Assembly: GCA_038534295.1 (NCBI GenBank)
Contig: JBCAXA010000005.1
Coordinates: 1 to 64,000, forward strand
DNA from: JBCAXA01 sp038534295
GTDB taxonomy: Bacteria; Pseudomonadota; Gammaproteobacteria; Steroidobacterales; Woeseiaceae
Reading direction: 5' to 3'
Length of the DNA stretch: 64,000 nt
Below are positions 50,923 to 59,781 of this stretch, piece after piece. Made by a program: the position numbers and the translations under genes. Every line of letters begins with the position of its first letter. Position 1 is the first letter of the stretch. The notes under the pieces were generated by a model that saw nothing but the letters and a program-made list of their open reading frames with translations, made no database searches and had not been told where the DNA came from.

Positions 50923-51238
50923 TTCCGTTCTCCAATCGACCGGCGGCAAGGTAGGCGTATTGCGACTGGCTGTGCTGCTCCACGAGATACTTGTACAGCG
51001 CTCTCGCGGTTGCAAACTGCCCCATCGCCTCATACGTGCGCGCTTTTAGGTACACGAGCTCCGCTTTCAGTTCCGGCGTGGTCTCATGAATGCTATCGGC
51101 ATTACTGATTGAGACCAGCACTTCCTCGTAGTTTCCGTCAGAGAAGTGATCGTACGCTTCCGACGTGAAACCGGTCTGGATGACGCCCGCGCAACCGGTC
51201 AGAAACAACGCAACACTCGTTAGCATGAACTCTTTCAT
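50906..51238 (-). CDS. Small TPR-like lipoprotein
   Basis: 110 aa. Lipobox LFLTGC at residues ~11-16. The mature part is helical with TPR-like phrases (EAYDHFSDGNYEEVLVSISN, LKARTYEAMGQFATARALY). Such lipoproteins bind partners at the outer membrane. It overlaps the next methyltransferase gene by 17 bases, giving a possible two-gene operon. Confidence 0.75.
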   Translation of the reverse strand: MKEFMLTSVALFLTGCAGVIQTGFTSEAYDHFSDGNYEEVLVSISNADSIHETTPELKAELVYLKARTYEAMGQFATARALYKYLVEQHSQSQYAYLAAGRLENGNGTVD

Positions 51239-51280
51239 GGGTTTTCTCCGTGGTGTTCTCGGTAAAACTTACTGGGTGAG

Positions 51281-52093
51281 CTAATCGGGATTGCTCAAGC
51301 CGTCGGGCCTTTGAGCGAGTAACGGCTTGCGGCCGATGCACGCGACGCTCAGGTGCCGGACGATCGAACCCTCGCCGTACGACAAGCAACAAACATGCTC
51401 GAAACCGCTGTCGATCAACCATTCCTTCGCTTGCGCCGGGGTCACGCGATGTGTGCGCCACTTGACGTGCACGGCCATGCCTAACGCCGACCGACGCGTA
51501 ATGCAGGCAATGAGCAGCCCGCCCGGCTTCAGCACACGACTCATTTCACGCAGCGCCTCGCCAGGTTCAACGAGGTGCTCCAAGACATGCGCCGTCATCG
51601 CGATATCGAAACGGTCGTTCGCGTACGGCAGCTCACGAATGTCCGCCTTCCGCAGCGTCACGTTCAATGCGCTGTCGCGAAAACGCGTGTGGGCTTGCTC
51701 GAGCATCGCTGGCGAAATATCGATCGCGTCAATCGACGCGCCGGCCGGCAGCACGCCTTCGAGTGCCGCCGACAGCGCGCCCGTGCCGATACCACACTCC
51801 AAGACCCGCGGTGGTGTACCGGCCACGGCCGATACGGCCTCACCCAGCGTGCCTCGCAGCAGTGACTCATAAGCATGTGGCACACCGAAACGAGCCAGCA
51901 CCTTGCTCCATCGCGACGCTTCTCGGTCGTAGCGGTGCGTTAGTTCTGGTGTACCGAGTGGCTGTCGCTGCAGCGATAGGTGCCATGATCCGAAACTGCG
52001 GGAGTACACCGGGATCTTGGTGGTCGGTTCGCAGCGCTCGCTCGGCGCACGCTGGGTCGGTCGCGTTGCAGTGCGTTGATTGTGGTCGTGCAT
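51281..52093 (-). CDS. Class I SAM-dependent methyltransferase
   Basis: 270 aa from the ATG at 52093; a start at 52111 also open. SAM motifs VLECGIGTGALSAAL, IDAIDISPAMLEQA, FDIAMTAHVLEHLVEPG and KPGGLLIACITRRS indicate a UbiE-like methyltransferase. Residues ~25-45 are rich in aromatic/Ser residues. Its acceptor is unknown. It lies 42 bases upstream of the lipoprotein gene on the same strand, so it may head that operon. Confidence 0.83.
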   Translation of the reverse strand: MHDHNQRTATRPTQRAPSERCEPTTKIPVYSRSFGSWHLSLQRQPLGTPELTHRYDREASRWSKVLARFGVPHAYESLLRGTLGEAVSAVAGTPPRVLECGIGTGALSAALEGVLPAGASIDAIDISPAMLEQAHTRFRDSALNVTLRKADIRELPYANDRFDIAMTAHVLEHLVEPGEALREMSRVLKPGGLLIACITRRSALGMAVHVKWRTHRVTPAQAKEWLIDSGFEHVCCLSYGEGSIVRHLSVACIGRKPLLAQRPDGLSNPD

Positions 52094-52321
52094 GATCTCC
52101 AGCCCTGTCATTGGGGTGGAGACACGTTACGTACGGGAGTCTCGTGCGAAATCGGTCGAACGGCCGGTTGCGACCCCACCTGTAAGGGGATTTGGCGGGC
52201 CGGCGACAGCGCTCATCTCCCCCTAGAGGATGAGAACGCGGTCCGCCTGCCGCGGGGTGACTGCCTAAGCCGAGATCAGTACTGTGTGCCGACCCTAGGC
52301 ATGTTTGTCAGGTAGCTAGAG

Positions 52322-52678
52322 ATGGAGAGACTCCAATCGCGACTGTTTGCTCCGCAAGGACCGATTGCTCGTTGGATTGACGTGTCGGTACTGATACTGG
52401 CAGGCCTTGCCAGTTTCCTTTCCTATTATTTGATCGACTTCAACGTCTGCGCGAAATACGACTGTGCGAGGGTGACGGTGACGCGTTATTTCGTCGATCA
52501 GTCCTGGCTGTACCTGGTCCTAGGCGTCGCGATCGTCGGTGTTGGTGTGTTTATGGCGAGACACCGGAACACGCCACGAATCTACGCCGCCGCGATCGTC
52601 GTTGCGGTGGGTGGCGGTTTCTTCCTCGCCGGCATGGTGGTGTTTGCCATCCTGAAAGAAGCCAGCAGTGTCAGCTAA
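52322..52678 (+). CDS. Small membrane protein, probable partner of the NarL-type pair
   Basis: 118 aa with three transmembrane segments (VLILAGLASFLSYYLIDF, LYLVLGVAIVGVGVFMA, AAIVVAVGGGFFLAGMVVFA) and a Cys pair (NVCAKYDCARV). It ends 24 bases before the histidine kinase gene, so it is probably cotranscribed. Family unknown. Confidence 0.65.
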   Translation: MERLQSRLFAPQGPIARWIDVSVLILAGLASFLSYYLIDFNVCAKYDCARVTVTRYFVDQSWLYLVLGVAIVGVGVFMARHRNTPRIYAAAIVVAVGGGFFLAGMVVFAILKEASSVS

Positions 52679-52702
52679 CGCTCCGGTCGTCGCCTCATTC
52701 TG

Positions 52703-53908
52703 ATGGCCTCGGCCCCGCAAACGCTGCGTACGAGCCCGTGGCTCCCGACCCGCGGACCTTTCGCCCGTTGGCCACGCGCGTCGGACGCTTGTCTTGCCCT
52801 CTTCATTTTCTTTTGGAACGTCGTCATCTTTGACGACGGGCCTGACGACGAGCTGGCCTTTCGGTCCATCGCCGAGTTGCCAATCGCGATGGTCGTTGTC
52901 ATCGCGCTCACCAGCGGCGCGTTGTATTGGCGCCGGCGCTATCCAATGGCCGTGCTTGCCGTCAACATCGGCGCGATAAGTCTCATGACGGCCGTCAGCT
53001 ACATCGACTCTGTCTGGGCGGTGCCGTTCGCCTTGTACGCAGCCGGCCGCTACACCGCGGACAGTCGATGGAGCTACGTTGGCATCGTCGTAGCGCTGGT
53101 CGCCGTCATGCTAAACGTGCTGATGGAAGGCGAGCCCGTCAGCGTGCTGCCGTTCGCCGTCGTCTTTCTGTTTTTGATCTGGTACCTCGGGCGCTACAAC
53201 CGCGTACGCGGCGAGTACCTGCGGCTGCTGGAGGAGCGCGCCGCACAGCTCGAGCGCGAGCGCGAGCGCGAAACACGCCGCGCGCTCGCTGAGGAACGCA
53301 CACGTATCGCTCGCGAATTACACGACGTGGTCGCCCACCGAGTAAGCCTAATGACGGTACAAGCGGGTGCAGCCAAAACAGTGTTCACCAATGACCCACA
53401 AAGTTCGCTGCAGGCAATGGACGCGGTCGAAGATGCCGGCCGCGAGGCATTGAGTGAGCTGCGACACTTGCTCGGCGTGTTGAGACCCGAGGCAGAATCC
53501 AACGACCTCGGCCCGCAACCCGGCCTCGACGATATCCCGCGCCTCGTCGAACAATCGCGGGATGCTGGATACACCGTCTCGCTCGAGATCGACGACGCAT
53601 CGATGGCGGTGCCGGATCGCGTTGCGTTGTCGGCGTACCGAATCGTCCAGGAATCGCTGACGAACGTGTTGAAGCACGCCGGGCCGGGAGCGGAGACCGC
53701 CGTCAAACTTCGCCGGGCCGGCGATGAGATCATTGTCGAGGTCAAGGACAACGGACGCGGCGCCACAACGCTGCCTGGCTCAGGCAATGGCATCGTGGGC
53801 ATGCGTGAACGCGCGCAACTCTTAGGCGGTAGCCTAGCGGCGAACGCGCGGCCGGACGGCGGTTTTGAGGTCATCGCCCGCTTACCGATCCGAGAGGGCT
53901 CGCAATGA
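52703..53908 (+). CDS. NarL-type sensor histidine kinase (HisKA_3)
   Basis: 401 aa. About five N-terminal membrane helices, a coiled-coil linker, then HisKA_3 with ARELHDVVAHRVSLMTVQAG (phospho-His in ELHDVV), and HATPase boxes (YRIVQESLTNVLKHAGPGAE, NGIVGMRERAQLLGG). The layout resembles DesK/LiaS-like kinases common in actinobacteria. Overlaps the response regulator by four bases (ATGA). Confidence 0.9.
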   Translation: MASAPQTLRTSPWLPTRGPFARWPRASDACLALFIFFWNVVIFDDGPDDELAFRSIAELPIAMVVVIALTSGALYWRRRYPMAVLAVNIGAISLMTAVSYIDSVWAVPFALYAAGRYTADSRWSYVGIVVALVAVMLNVLMEGEPVSVLPFAVVFLFLIWYLGRYNRVRGEYLRLLEERAAQLERERERETRRALAEERTRIARELHDVVAHRVSLMTVQAGAAKTVFTNDPQSSLQAMDAVEDAGREALSELRHLLGVLRPEAESNDLGPQPGLDDIPRLVEQSRDAGYTVSLEIDDASMAVPDRVALSAYRIVQESLTNVLKHAGPGAETAVKLRRAGDEIIVEVKDNGRGATTLPGSGNGIVGMRERAQLLGGSLAANARPDGGFEVIARLPIREGSQ

Positions 53909-54582
53909 CGATTCGCGTGGCAGTGGTGGACGATCAGGCGCTCGTGCGCGGCGGATTCGCCATGGTGCTGGGGCACCAGAACGACATCGAAGTCGTTGCC
54001 GAAGCCGGCACCGGCGTCGAGGCCATTGAGGCTGCTCGAACCCACAAGCCTGATGTGATCTTGATGGACATTCGCATGCCGGATATGGACGGGCTGGAAG
54101 CGACATCGAGCATACTTGCCGATGCCGACTGGCCGGTTCGGGTCGTGATTCTGACCACATTCGATCCGGACGAGTATGTCTACAAGGCCCTGCTCGCCGG
54201 GGCGAGCGGCTTTGTGCTCAAAGACATTCCACCGGAACAACTCGTTACCGCGGTGCGGACGGTTGCCGACGGTGGCGCGTTGCTCGCGCCATCGATTACA
54301 CGACGTCTTATCGGCCAGTTCGCGGAGCAGCTGGCGGTTGACACAAACGTATCGTCCCGCCTCGAGCGGCTCACCGATCGCGAACGACAGGTGTTGGCGG
54401 CAATCGCTCGTGGGCTCAATAATCATGAAATAGCGGCGGCGCTGTTTATCGGCGAGGCCACCGTAAAGACACACGTCTCGAGCATCTTGGCCAAGCTGGG
54501 ACTGCGCGACCGGGCCCAGGCGGTCGTGTTCGCCTACGAAAGCGGTCTCGCTACAGCAGGCGACTTGGATATCGGTCGTTGA
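53905..54582 (+). CDS. NarL/LuxR-type response regulator
   Basis: 225 aa. Receiver with VVDDQALVRGGFAMVL, phospho-Asp region VILMDIRMPDMDGLEATSSI, and GASGFVLKDIPPEQLV; LuxR HTH LTDRERQVLAAIARGLNNHE followed by TVKTHVSSILAKLGLRDRAQ. Encoded immediately after the kinase. The targets are not evident; nearest candidates are the convergent P460 genes. Confidence 0.92.
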   Translation: MTIRVAVVDDQALVRGGFAMVLGHQNDIEVVAEAGTGVEAIEAARTHKPDVILMDIRMPDMDGLEATSSILADADWPVRVVILTTFDPDEYVYKALLAGASGFVLKDIPPEQLVTAVRTVADGGALLAPSITRRLIGQFAEQLAVDTNVSSRLERLTDRERQVLAAIARGLNNHEIAAALFIGEATVKTHVSSILAKLGLRDRAQAVVFAYESGLATAGDLDIGR

Positions 54583-54672
54583 CTTGTCATACCGCGGCGT
54601 TGCGCCACCCGTTAGCGGTGGCGGCCGGCGTAGTACCCACCACACCGGCCGCTGTCGACAAAAGCGAAGTGG

Positions 54673-55035
54673 TTAAGCCGCTGACGCGCCAACCGGTCGT
54701 TGAGTCACCGCTACAACCAACAGGACGCCAGCGCCCATGGCGATGAAGTAGATCATCGCGACGCCCGTCAGTCCGAGCACGAACGGCAATCCGATGAACG
54801 CGATTCCCGCTAAGGAATCGAGAACCAGATGGACATTAAACGGGATTAACGGCACCGCGCTGTACGCGTAGTCGGTGAGCAGGCTGTACACGATCAGACC
54901 GGCCCCACCGGCCACCGAGAACCACTGCGCAATCACGGACTGCTCGCTGATTCCGAGCGCAAAGGGCGCAGCGATCAGAACAATGGCTGCTGCGTAGTCG
55001 CCGAGACCGTGTAGCGTCGGAGTAAGGAATTGCAT
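54673..55035 (-). CDS. SPW-repeat-like membrane protein
   Basis: 120 aa with four hydrophobic segments, opening TPTLHGLGDYAAAIVLIAAP and including FVLGLTGVAMIYFIAMGAGV. It resembles small SPW-repeat membrane proteins, with modest confidence. It follows the second P460 gene by 53 bases. A longer frame back to 55482 runs through the P460 gene in another phase and is rejected. Confidence 0.7.
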   Translation of the reverse strand: MQFLTPTLHGLGDYAAAIVLIAAPFALGISEQSVIAQWFSVAGGAGLIVYSLLTDYAYSAVPLIPFNVHLVLDSLAGIAFIGLPFVLGLTGVAMIYFIAMGAGVLLVVAVTQRPVGASAA

Positions 55036-55088
55036 GTCAATACTCTTTGTGAACTTAGATTGCGTTTTGCGTTGCGCGCGAAAATCGA

Positions 55089-55643
55089 TCACGGACTCAG
55101 CGTTGGATACGCCTCGACGTAGATGTAATCGTTCGCTTGCGCGGGGACGTGGCAGCCGAGACAGTCGGTTCGATAGTTGCTGGCGACGTTTTTTTCGGGC
55201 GCGTCCGGCTTGTACAGCGCCCAACCCCAACCGGAACCCCAAATAGCGTTGTCGGGAAAGCGACCCTTGGCGTCCTTGATCATTACGAACCACTGCTTGA
55301 GCTCGCCGGTGGCGTAACTGACCCCCTGCCCGGTCGTGTAGTTGCCCGCCGCTGCTCCACGAAGTTCTTTGACGAGCGTCGCGCCATCGGGAAATTTGCC
55401 GGTCTTCCGATAGGCCTCGATTGTGCTCGGCTCCGTGTAAACATCGTGGAATCCGCTGGCACCGCCTTCCGGTACGAACCACGAGCCCATGTGCACCATG
55501 TTCTTGCGAAAGTCATCGGGCAAACGGATGTTGCCATCGGCGTCGACAAAGTCTGAAAAACGCTCCTCCTCGGTGAACGCCGGTACGGAGAGCAAGAACA
55601 CCGCTAGCCCACCGAACAGCACTACGACTGATTTAGCTGACAT
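55089..55643 (-). CDS. Cytochrome P460-family protein (second copy)
   Basis: 184 aa with signal peptide (AVFLLSVPAFTEE). P460-family blocks: NMVHMGSWFVPEGGASGFHD, YRKTGKFPDGATLVKELRG, GWGWALYKPD, and heme motif CLGCH near the C-terminus. Family members oxidise hydroxylamine or detoxify NO. Eleven bases after the first copy; likely arose by tandem duplication. Confidence 0.88.
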   Translation of the reverse strand: MSAKSVVVLFGGLAVFLLSVPAFTEEERFSDFVDADGNIRLPDDFRKNMVHMGSWFVPEGGASGFHDVYTEPSTIEAYRKTGKFPDGATLVKELRGAAAGNYTTGQGVSYATGELKQWFVMIKDAKGRFPDNAIWGSGWGWALYKPDAPEKNVASNYRTDCLGCHVPAQANDYIYVEAYPTLSP

Positions 55644-55654
55644 CGCAGAGTTGC

Positions 55655-56272
55655 CTATTGGCCGCCGGTGGCGGTTAGCGTGTCGAGCGTGCCACCGACG
55701 GCGTTTTTGCCCGTGCCTTTACCGCCACGCAACACCGGGTAGTACTGGGTAAACACGAAATCATCGGCTGCTGCCGCCTGGTGGCAAGCATTGCACGCAG
55801 CCGCCGGAAAAGCCTCAGCGGTTTTATTCAGTGTCTTGTGATCTTCCGTCGAGAAACTGAAATAAGCCCAGTTACCAGGTTCGTTCGGAAAGTGCTTCTT
55901 GCTCTTGATCGTCGCTTCGAGACCGATGAATTCGCCCTGGAAGTAACCGTTGCCGCTGACCGCCGTTTTCGAACCGACGCTAATCAGCTCTTTCATCAAG
56001 ATCGTTCCGTCGCGGAACTCACCGGTACGCTTCCAATGTGCCCAGCTGTCCGGATCGATGTAAACGTTGTGGTGTTCGGGGAAAGCCGCCTTGCCGTCGT
56101 TCAAGTCGTTGGGCGTAACCGGAGTCCCGACGTAGACCCACTCGCGATAACCGGTCGGGCGGTCCAGCTCGCCGTCCTCGATCTGAAAGTACTTCTCGGC
56201 CAATGCCGGCGCACTAGCGAATAAAGAGGTGCAGATCGCGGCAGCGGCCGCGAATGAGGCGGTTTTCGACAT
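55655..56272 (-). CDS. Cytochrome P460-family protein (first copy)
   Basis: 205 aa, signal peptide (ICTSLFASAPALAEK). Blocks in the same order as the second copy: EWVYVGTPVTPNDL, HNVYIDPDSWAHWKRTGEFR, GTILMKELISVG, NWAYFSFS, and CNACHQAAAADDFVFTQYYP. Heme motif CNACH. ATG at 56272 used (56281 is possible). The presumed heme-crosslinking Lys cannot be assigned by eye. Confidence 0.88.
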   Translation of the reverse strand: MSKTASFAAAAAICTSLFASAPALAEKYFQIEDGELDRPTGYREWVYVGTPVTPNDLNDGKAAFPEHHNVYIDPDSWAHWKRTGEFRDGTILMKELISVGSKTAVSGNGYFQGEFIGLEATIKSKKHFPNEPGNWAYFSFSTEDHKTLNKTAEAFPAAACNACHQAAAADDFVFTQYYPVLRGGKGTGKNAVGGTLDTLTATGGQ

Positions 56273-56424
56273 GGTTCCCATCGTTTTGGCTCTTCCTACA
56301 ATGTGAATGAGTTGCGCCCGTACCTACGGACGAATGAATGCAAGCCGGCGTACCGCCCTGCTTCTTGCTCCAAGATCACGACCATTGCTTGGGTCTGGTT
56401 CGGTAGCGCAGCGGCAGTTCGAGA

Positions 56425-56488
56425 CGCAAGGTAGGAAACTTGCGCCGCAGCGGAAATAACGTTCTTGCTAACCGGGGGGAACGTTATT
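56425..56488. repeat. Two inverted repeats between the AraC and P460 genes
   Basis: CGCAAG-N8-CTTGCG (56425-56444) and AATAACGTTC-N14-GAACGTTATT (56455-56488). The second spans the AraC stop codon and may act as a weak terminator; the first could be an operator of the P460 genes. In the 56282-56483 gap nothing else is seen. Confidence 0.45.
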
Positions 56489-57383
56489 GCGAAGCGCGAT
56501 ATTTGCTGGGTGTGGTACCGGTAATTCGCCGGAAATGGCGACGAAAATGGCTCTCGTCAGAGAACCCGAGTTCCAGCGCAATGTGGGCGATGGTCATGTT
56601 GGGGTGAGCCACAAGGAGTCGGCGTGCCTGCTCGATCCGCAGCCGAATTTGATACTCGTGAGGTGGGAACCCGGTTGCCTGCTTGAACAGCCGCGCGAAG
56701 TGGAACGGCGAGTAACCAAACTCCGATGCTAGCGCCGCCAGTGAGAATTTCTCGTGGAGCCGATCGCTGATGAACTCGATGCACCGGCGGCGTTCGTTGT
56801 CGGTAAAACCCGGAACGGGACGCGGGTCCGCGCGGGTTCCGTCTGCTACGCGACAAGTGCGCGCGATTCGCGCCAGCACGAGCGACAGAAGCGATGAAGT
56901 TACGAGGTCTGTTCCTACCTCCTGACCTAGCGCTTCCTTGCGCAATTCGCTGAGCAAATACGACAGCCCCTCGTCCATTTCTCGAAAACGCGGCTCTAAG
57001 TGGGTCGGCCCGGCCGACCCGAATTCAGCCGCGAAATCGCGGAACACCGAGGGCGCAACGGTCAAGTGCACCGAGTCCGACTGATACGACCAACTCCACT
57101 CCATCGCAAAGTTGGCCGGGACGAATGTGATCTGACCCCTAGGGCAATCCGACCATGCGTACTCTGCCTCCGACGTCGTCAGGACGGATCGAACGTCCGT
57201 TCCAGCCAGTGGCGTCCCAACCGTGGCCATCAGCACGTGCTCCTGATGGCCGCGCGGTAGGGAAACGCGGCCGGGGTTGCGACGACGCACGAGTAGCTCA
57301 ACGTCGGGTCGAATGTGGGCACGTCTCTCGATCGAGCCGGGATCGATCGCCGACGCAGCGTACGGTGGTGACATGTCTTTCAT
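56484..57383 (-). CDS. AraC-family regulator beside the P460 genes
   Basis: 299 aa. HTH pair LAALASEFGYSPFHFARLFK and TIAHIALELGFSDESHFRRH. N-terminal ~170 residues are a sensor domain. Same strand and upstream of both P460 genes, so it is a candidate activator of them. The signal is unknown. ATG 57374 is an alternative start. Confidence 0.9.
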   Translation of the reverse strand: MKDMSPPYAASAIDPGSIERRAHIRPDVELLVRRRNPGRVSLPRGHQEHVLMATVGTPLAGTDVRSVLTTSEAEYAWSDCPRGQITFVPANFAMEWSWSYQSDSVHLTVAPSVFRDFAAEFGSAGPTHLEPRFREMDEGLSYLLSELRKEALGQEVGTDLVTSSLLSLVLARIARTCRVADGTRADPRPVPGFTDNERRRCIEFISDRLHEKFSLAALASEFGYSPFHFARLFKQATGFPPHEYQIRLRIEQARRLLVAHPNMTIAHIALELGFSDESHFRRHFRRITGTTPSKYRASQ

Positions 57384-57779
57384 GGCCAGCTTTTTGCTCG
57401 CGATCTCATCAATCAGGCGCGTTGGTAATCAACCGTTAACGGCGCCGCTACTCGGCCGTCAATATTGCGTGGCAAAGCGTAAGTGTATCGCGACACAGAT
57501 GACAGGCGGGTTTCGCAATTGGATGCCCCATCACGGCGCATTGGATCTCGCTCCGAACATCAGCGACCAAAGCGATGTGCGGGGTCGAAACACGGATTTC
57601 AAGATCGCCTCGGACAAAGCTGCGGCAAGACCTGACGGACGCTGTCTTGCGCTTCGACACAGCAGATTGCTGACGAAGTCTGGCGGAAGCTTTACAGAAC
57701 TTTACAAATCAGTCGCGTAGCTTTGCCCGCAGCTGTTTACGCTTTCTCCATCGCTTCAACAACACATGGGAATACGCCA
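57384..57779. other. Intergenic region carrying the second CpxR-type box
   Basis: About 400 bases without a convincing gene; small frames on both strands (for example minus 57448-57660 with Cys pairs) have no signal or clear codon bias. The plus-strand part near 57691 holds the CpxR-like element and promoter of the LTxxQ gene. Confidence 0.5.
57691..57705 (+). promoter_or_regulatory. Perfect CpxR-type box (TTTAC-N5-TTTAC)
   Basis: TTTAC-AGAAC-TTTAC is the exact reverse complement of the CpxR consensus GTAAA-N5-GTAAA. Its end is 75 nt from the ATG at 57780, matching the other LTxxQ gene. Confidence 0.7.
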
Positions 57780-58190
57780 ATGAAACGCATTACCGCGGTA
57801 GCAACTCTGCTTACGCTGAGCTTTTTCGGGACGCAAGCCGTCGCAGAGGACGATCGAGCGGCGAAAATTCAAGAGCAAATGCAGCAAACCATCGAACGGC
57901 TTGATTTGACCGACGAGCAGATCGAGAAAATCAAACCGATCATGCAAGAGTCGATGGAAGCCCGACAGAAAATTATGGCGAGCTATGGCATCGATCCGGA
58001 AAACAGTGACGGCGCGGGCAAGTTGGGAATGCGCAAGGCCAGAGCGATGCGCAAAGAGATGAACGCCATCAACGCCGAGACGTTGAGTGAGCTCGAACAA
58101 ATCCTGACCGCCGAACAGCTCGACGAGTACAAAGCTATCCAGAAAGAGCGCCAGGCTGAAATGAAAGAACGCATACGCGGATCTCGCTAA
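57780..58190 (+). CDS. LTxxQ/Spy-CpxP-like periplasmic protein (second copy)
   Basis: 136 aa, signal peptide (LLTLSFFGTQAVAEDD). Helical charged mature part with LTDEQIEKIKPIMQ and ILTAEQLDEYKAIQ, two LTxxQ-type motifs. Shares with the 39079 protein the segment LGMRKARAMRKEMNAINAET against GFRKARSMRHELEAVRETT and a shared YGIDPENSDG/YGVDPSNPGG loop. Followed by its own terminator. Confidence 0.85.
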   Translation: MKRITAVATLLTLSFFGTQAVAEDDRAAKIQEQMQQTIERLDLTDEQIEKIKPIMQESMEARQKIMASYGIDPENSDGAGKLGMRKARAMRKEMNAINAETLSELEQILTAEQLDEYKAIQKERQAEMKERIRGSR

Positions 58191-58201
58191 CCCAATCGGA
58201 G

Positions 58202-58234
58202 AAGGGGCGCTGGTTCTCGCCACGCCCCTTTTTT
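58202..58234 (+). terminator. Intrinsic terminator after the second LTxxQ gene
   Basis: AAGGGGCG/CGCCCCTT eight-base stem followed by a T run, 12 bases after the stop codon. It separates this gene from the RND operon, so the efflux genes need their own promoter. Confidence 0.85.
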
Positions 58235-58315
58235 CTCATCTCGCTTGCGGTGGCGCTGCAAAGAACACGCATAGCCAGCCCGCACGCACTTAGACCCAAT
58301 CCATAGACAACCGCA

Positions 58316-59737
58316 ATGCACTCCCGACGATACTCGGCGCTCGCCCGCACGCTGTCGGGCGTACTGGCCGCGGTGCTGGCTACATCCTGCTCACTGACAC
58401 CTAGTCCCGAAACGCCTGAGATCGTTCAGGGTATCGAGGCGCTGCCGACATACGACGGTGCGTCGGAGCGATCTACCGACGAATCGTCACGGCTTGGCTG
58501 GTGGGCGGCGGTTGGTGGCGATGAGCTTGGCGAGTATGTCGACGTACTCAGAAAAGACAGCTTGGTACTGGCCGAGGCACGCCTGCAGGCGTTGCAGTCG
58601 CGTGAACTGACTCGGCAGGCGCGGTCGGCGCGACTGCCTTCGGCATCGGCCACTGTCGATGCCACGTCAACGAGAGTGCCAGGCCCCAACGAAAATGGCA
58701 TTTACACCGAGGACTACACAGGGAGTCTCGCCGCCAGCTTCGACACCGATGTGTTTGGCGGACTGCGTGCGTCCGAGCGTGCCGCGCAGCTCAACGCGTT
58801 GGCAGCCGAGCTCACCTATCGTGCGACCGAGCAACGAGAAATCGCGACGTTGGCGAAGAACTGGGTCTCGGCCGCCACCCTCCAGCGCCGTCTGGACCTC
58901 GCAAATTCGATCGCCGAGAGTTTCCACGCCACCTACGAGCTAACCGATCAACGCTACCGCGCAGGGTCGTCGAGTTCGTCAGCGAGCGACGTTCAGATTG
59001 CGTTGCAGAATTACGATACCGCGCGGGTCGATATTCCAGACCTTGCGACCCAGCTAGCGACGCAGCTGCTCGCGATCGATGAACAGCTGGTTCGTCTGCC
59101 CGGCCAAACGGCGGCAGCGTTCCAGGGCCAGTTCCAGCCGGAGTACAACGCCGCGGCGCTGCTCGGCCAGCCGGCCAGTCTGCTCGCAAATCGACCGGAT
59201 GTCGCGGCGGCTGAGCTCCGTTACCGGGCGGCGCTAGAGGACGTCGGCGCCGCGCGCGCCAACCTGTATCCCGCGCTCTCACTGACCGCTGCTTTGACCT
59301 TTCAGAGCGAAACGCCGTCGGACCTGTTCGACTGGGGGGAGCACATCGGCTCATTGGCCAGCGCCTTGGTGCAGCCTGTGTTCCAAGGCGGGCGCTTGCG
59401 CTCGCAGGTTCGACTGGACCAGGCCCAAGCCGAGGAGCTGGCGGCCGCGTTCGCGCGCACCACGCTGGGCGCCGTCATCGACGTCGAGATTGCCTTGGCG
59501 AATCTCGCGGGCCTCGATGAGCAACGCGAGCGGCTCATCGCTGCCGTCACGTCGGCGCGGATATCGGACGACATCGCGCAATCGCGCTACCGACAGGGCT
59601 TAACGTCGATACTCGCCGTGCTCGAGACGCAGCGCGGCCTCAATACCGCTCAGCAGAATCTGATCTTGATCGAGCAGGCCCTGCTGAACGCCCAGATCGA
59701 TCTTTTTCTAGGGTTAGGCGGTGTCTGGATCAATTAG
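58316..59737 (+). CDS. TolC-family outer-membrane efflux lipoprotein (NodT/OprM type)
   Basis: 473 aa. Lipobox near ATSC. NodT-type blocks: WWAAVGGDELGEYVDVLRKD, PGPNENGIYTEDYTGSLAAS, FDTDVFGGLRASERAAQL, RPDVAAAELRYRAALEDVGA and RQGLTSILAVLETQR. It forms the outer-membrane duct of an RND pump. 44 bases before the adaptor gene. Confidence 0.92.
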   Translation: MHSRRYSALARTLSGVLAAVLATSCSLTPSPETPEIVQGIEALPTYDGASERSTDESSRLGWWAAVGGDELGEYVDVLRKDSLVLAEARLQALQSRELTRQARSARLPSASATVDATSTRVPGPNENGIYTEDYTGSLAASFDTDVFGGLRASERAAQLNALAAELTYRATEQREIATLAKNWVSAATLQRRLDLANSIAESFHATYELTDQRYRAGSSSSSASDVQIALQNYDTARVDIPDLATQLATQLLAIDEQLVRLPGQTAAAFQGQFQPEYNAAALLGQPASLLANRPDVAAAELRYRAALEDVGAARANLYPALSLTAALTFQSETPSDLFDWGEHIGSLASALVQPVFQGGRLRSQVRLDQAQAEELAAAFARTTLGAVIDVEIALANLAGLDEQRERLIAAVTSARISDDIAQSRYRQGLTSILAVLETQRGLNTAQQNLILIEQALLNAQIDLFLGLGGVWIN

Positions 59738-59781
59738 CCATTGCGCCGACCCAGCACGCATGAACGAGACGAGGAATGACA

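Noticed and set aside
54673..55482. 269-codon minus-strand frame
   Set aside because: Its first half is an out-of-phase reading of the second P460 gene; only the 120-aa membrane protein from 55035 is real.
57448..57660. Minus-strand 70-codon frame with CHLCRDTLTLCH
   Set aside because: Cys pairs are suggestive but third-position composition and lack of a start signal do not support a gene.
57277..57720. Plus-strand 147-codon frame across the AraC start
   Set aside because: Mostly antisense to AraC; Arg/Ser-rich composition typical of a shadow frame.
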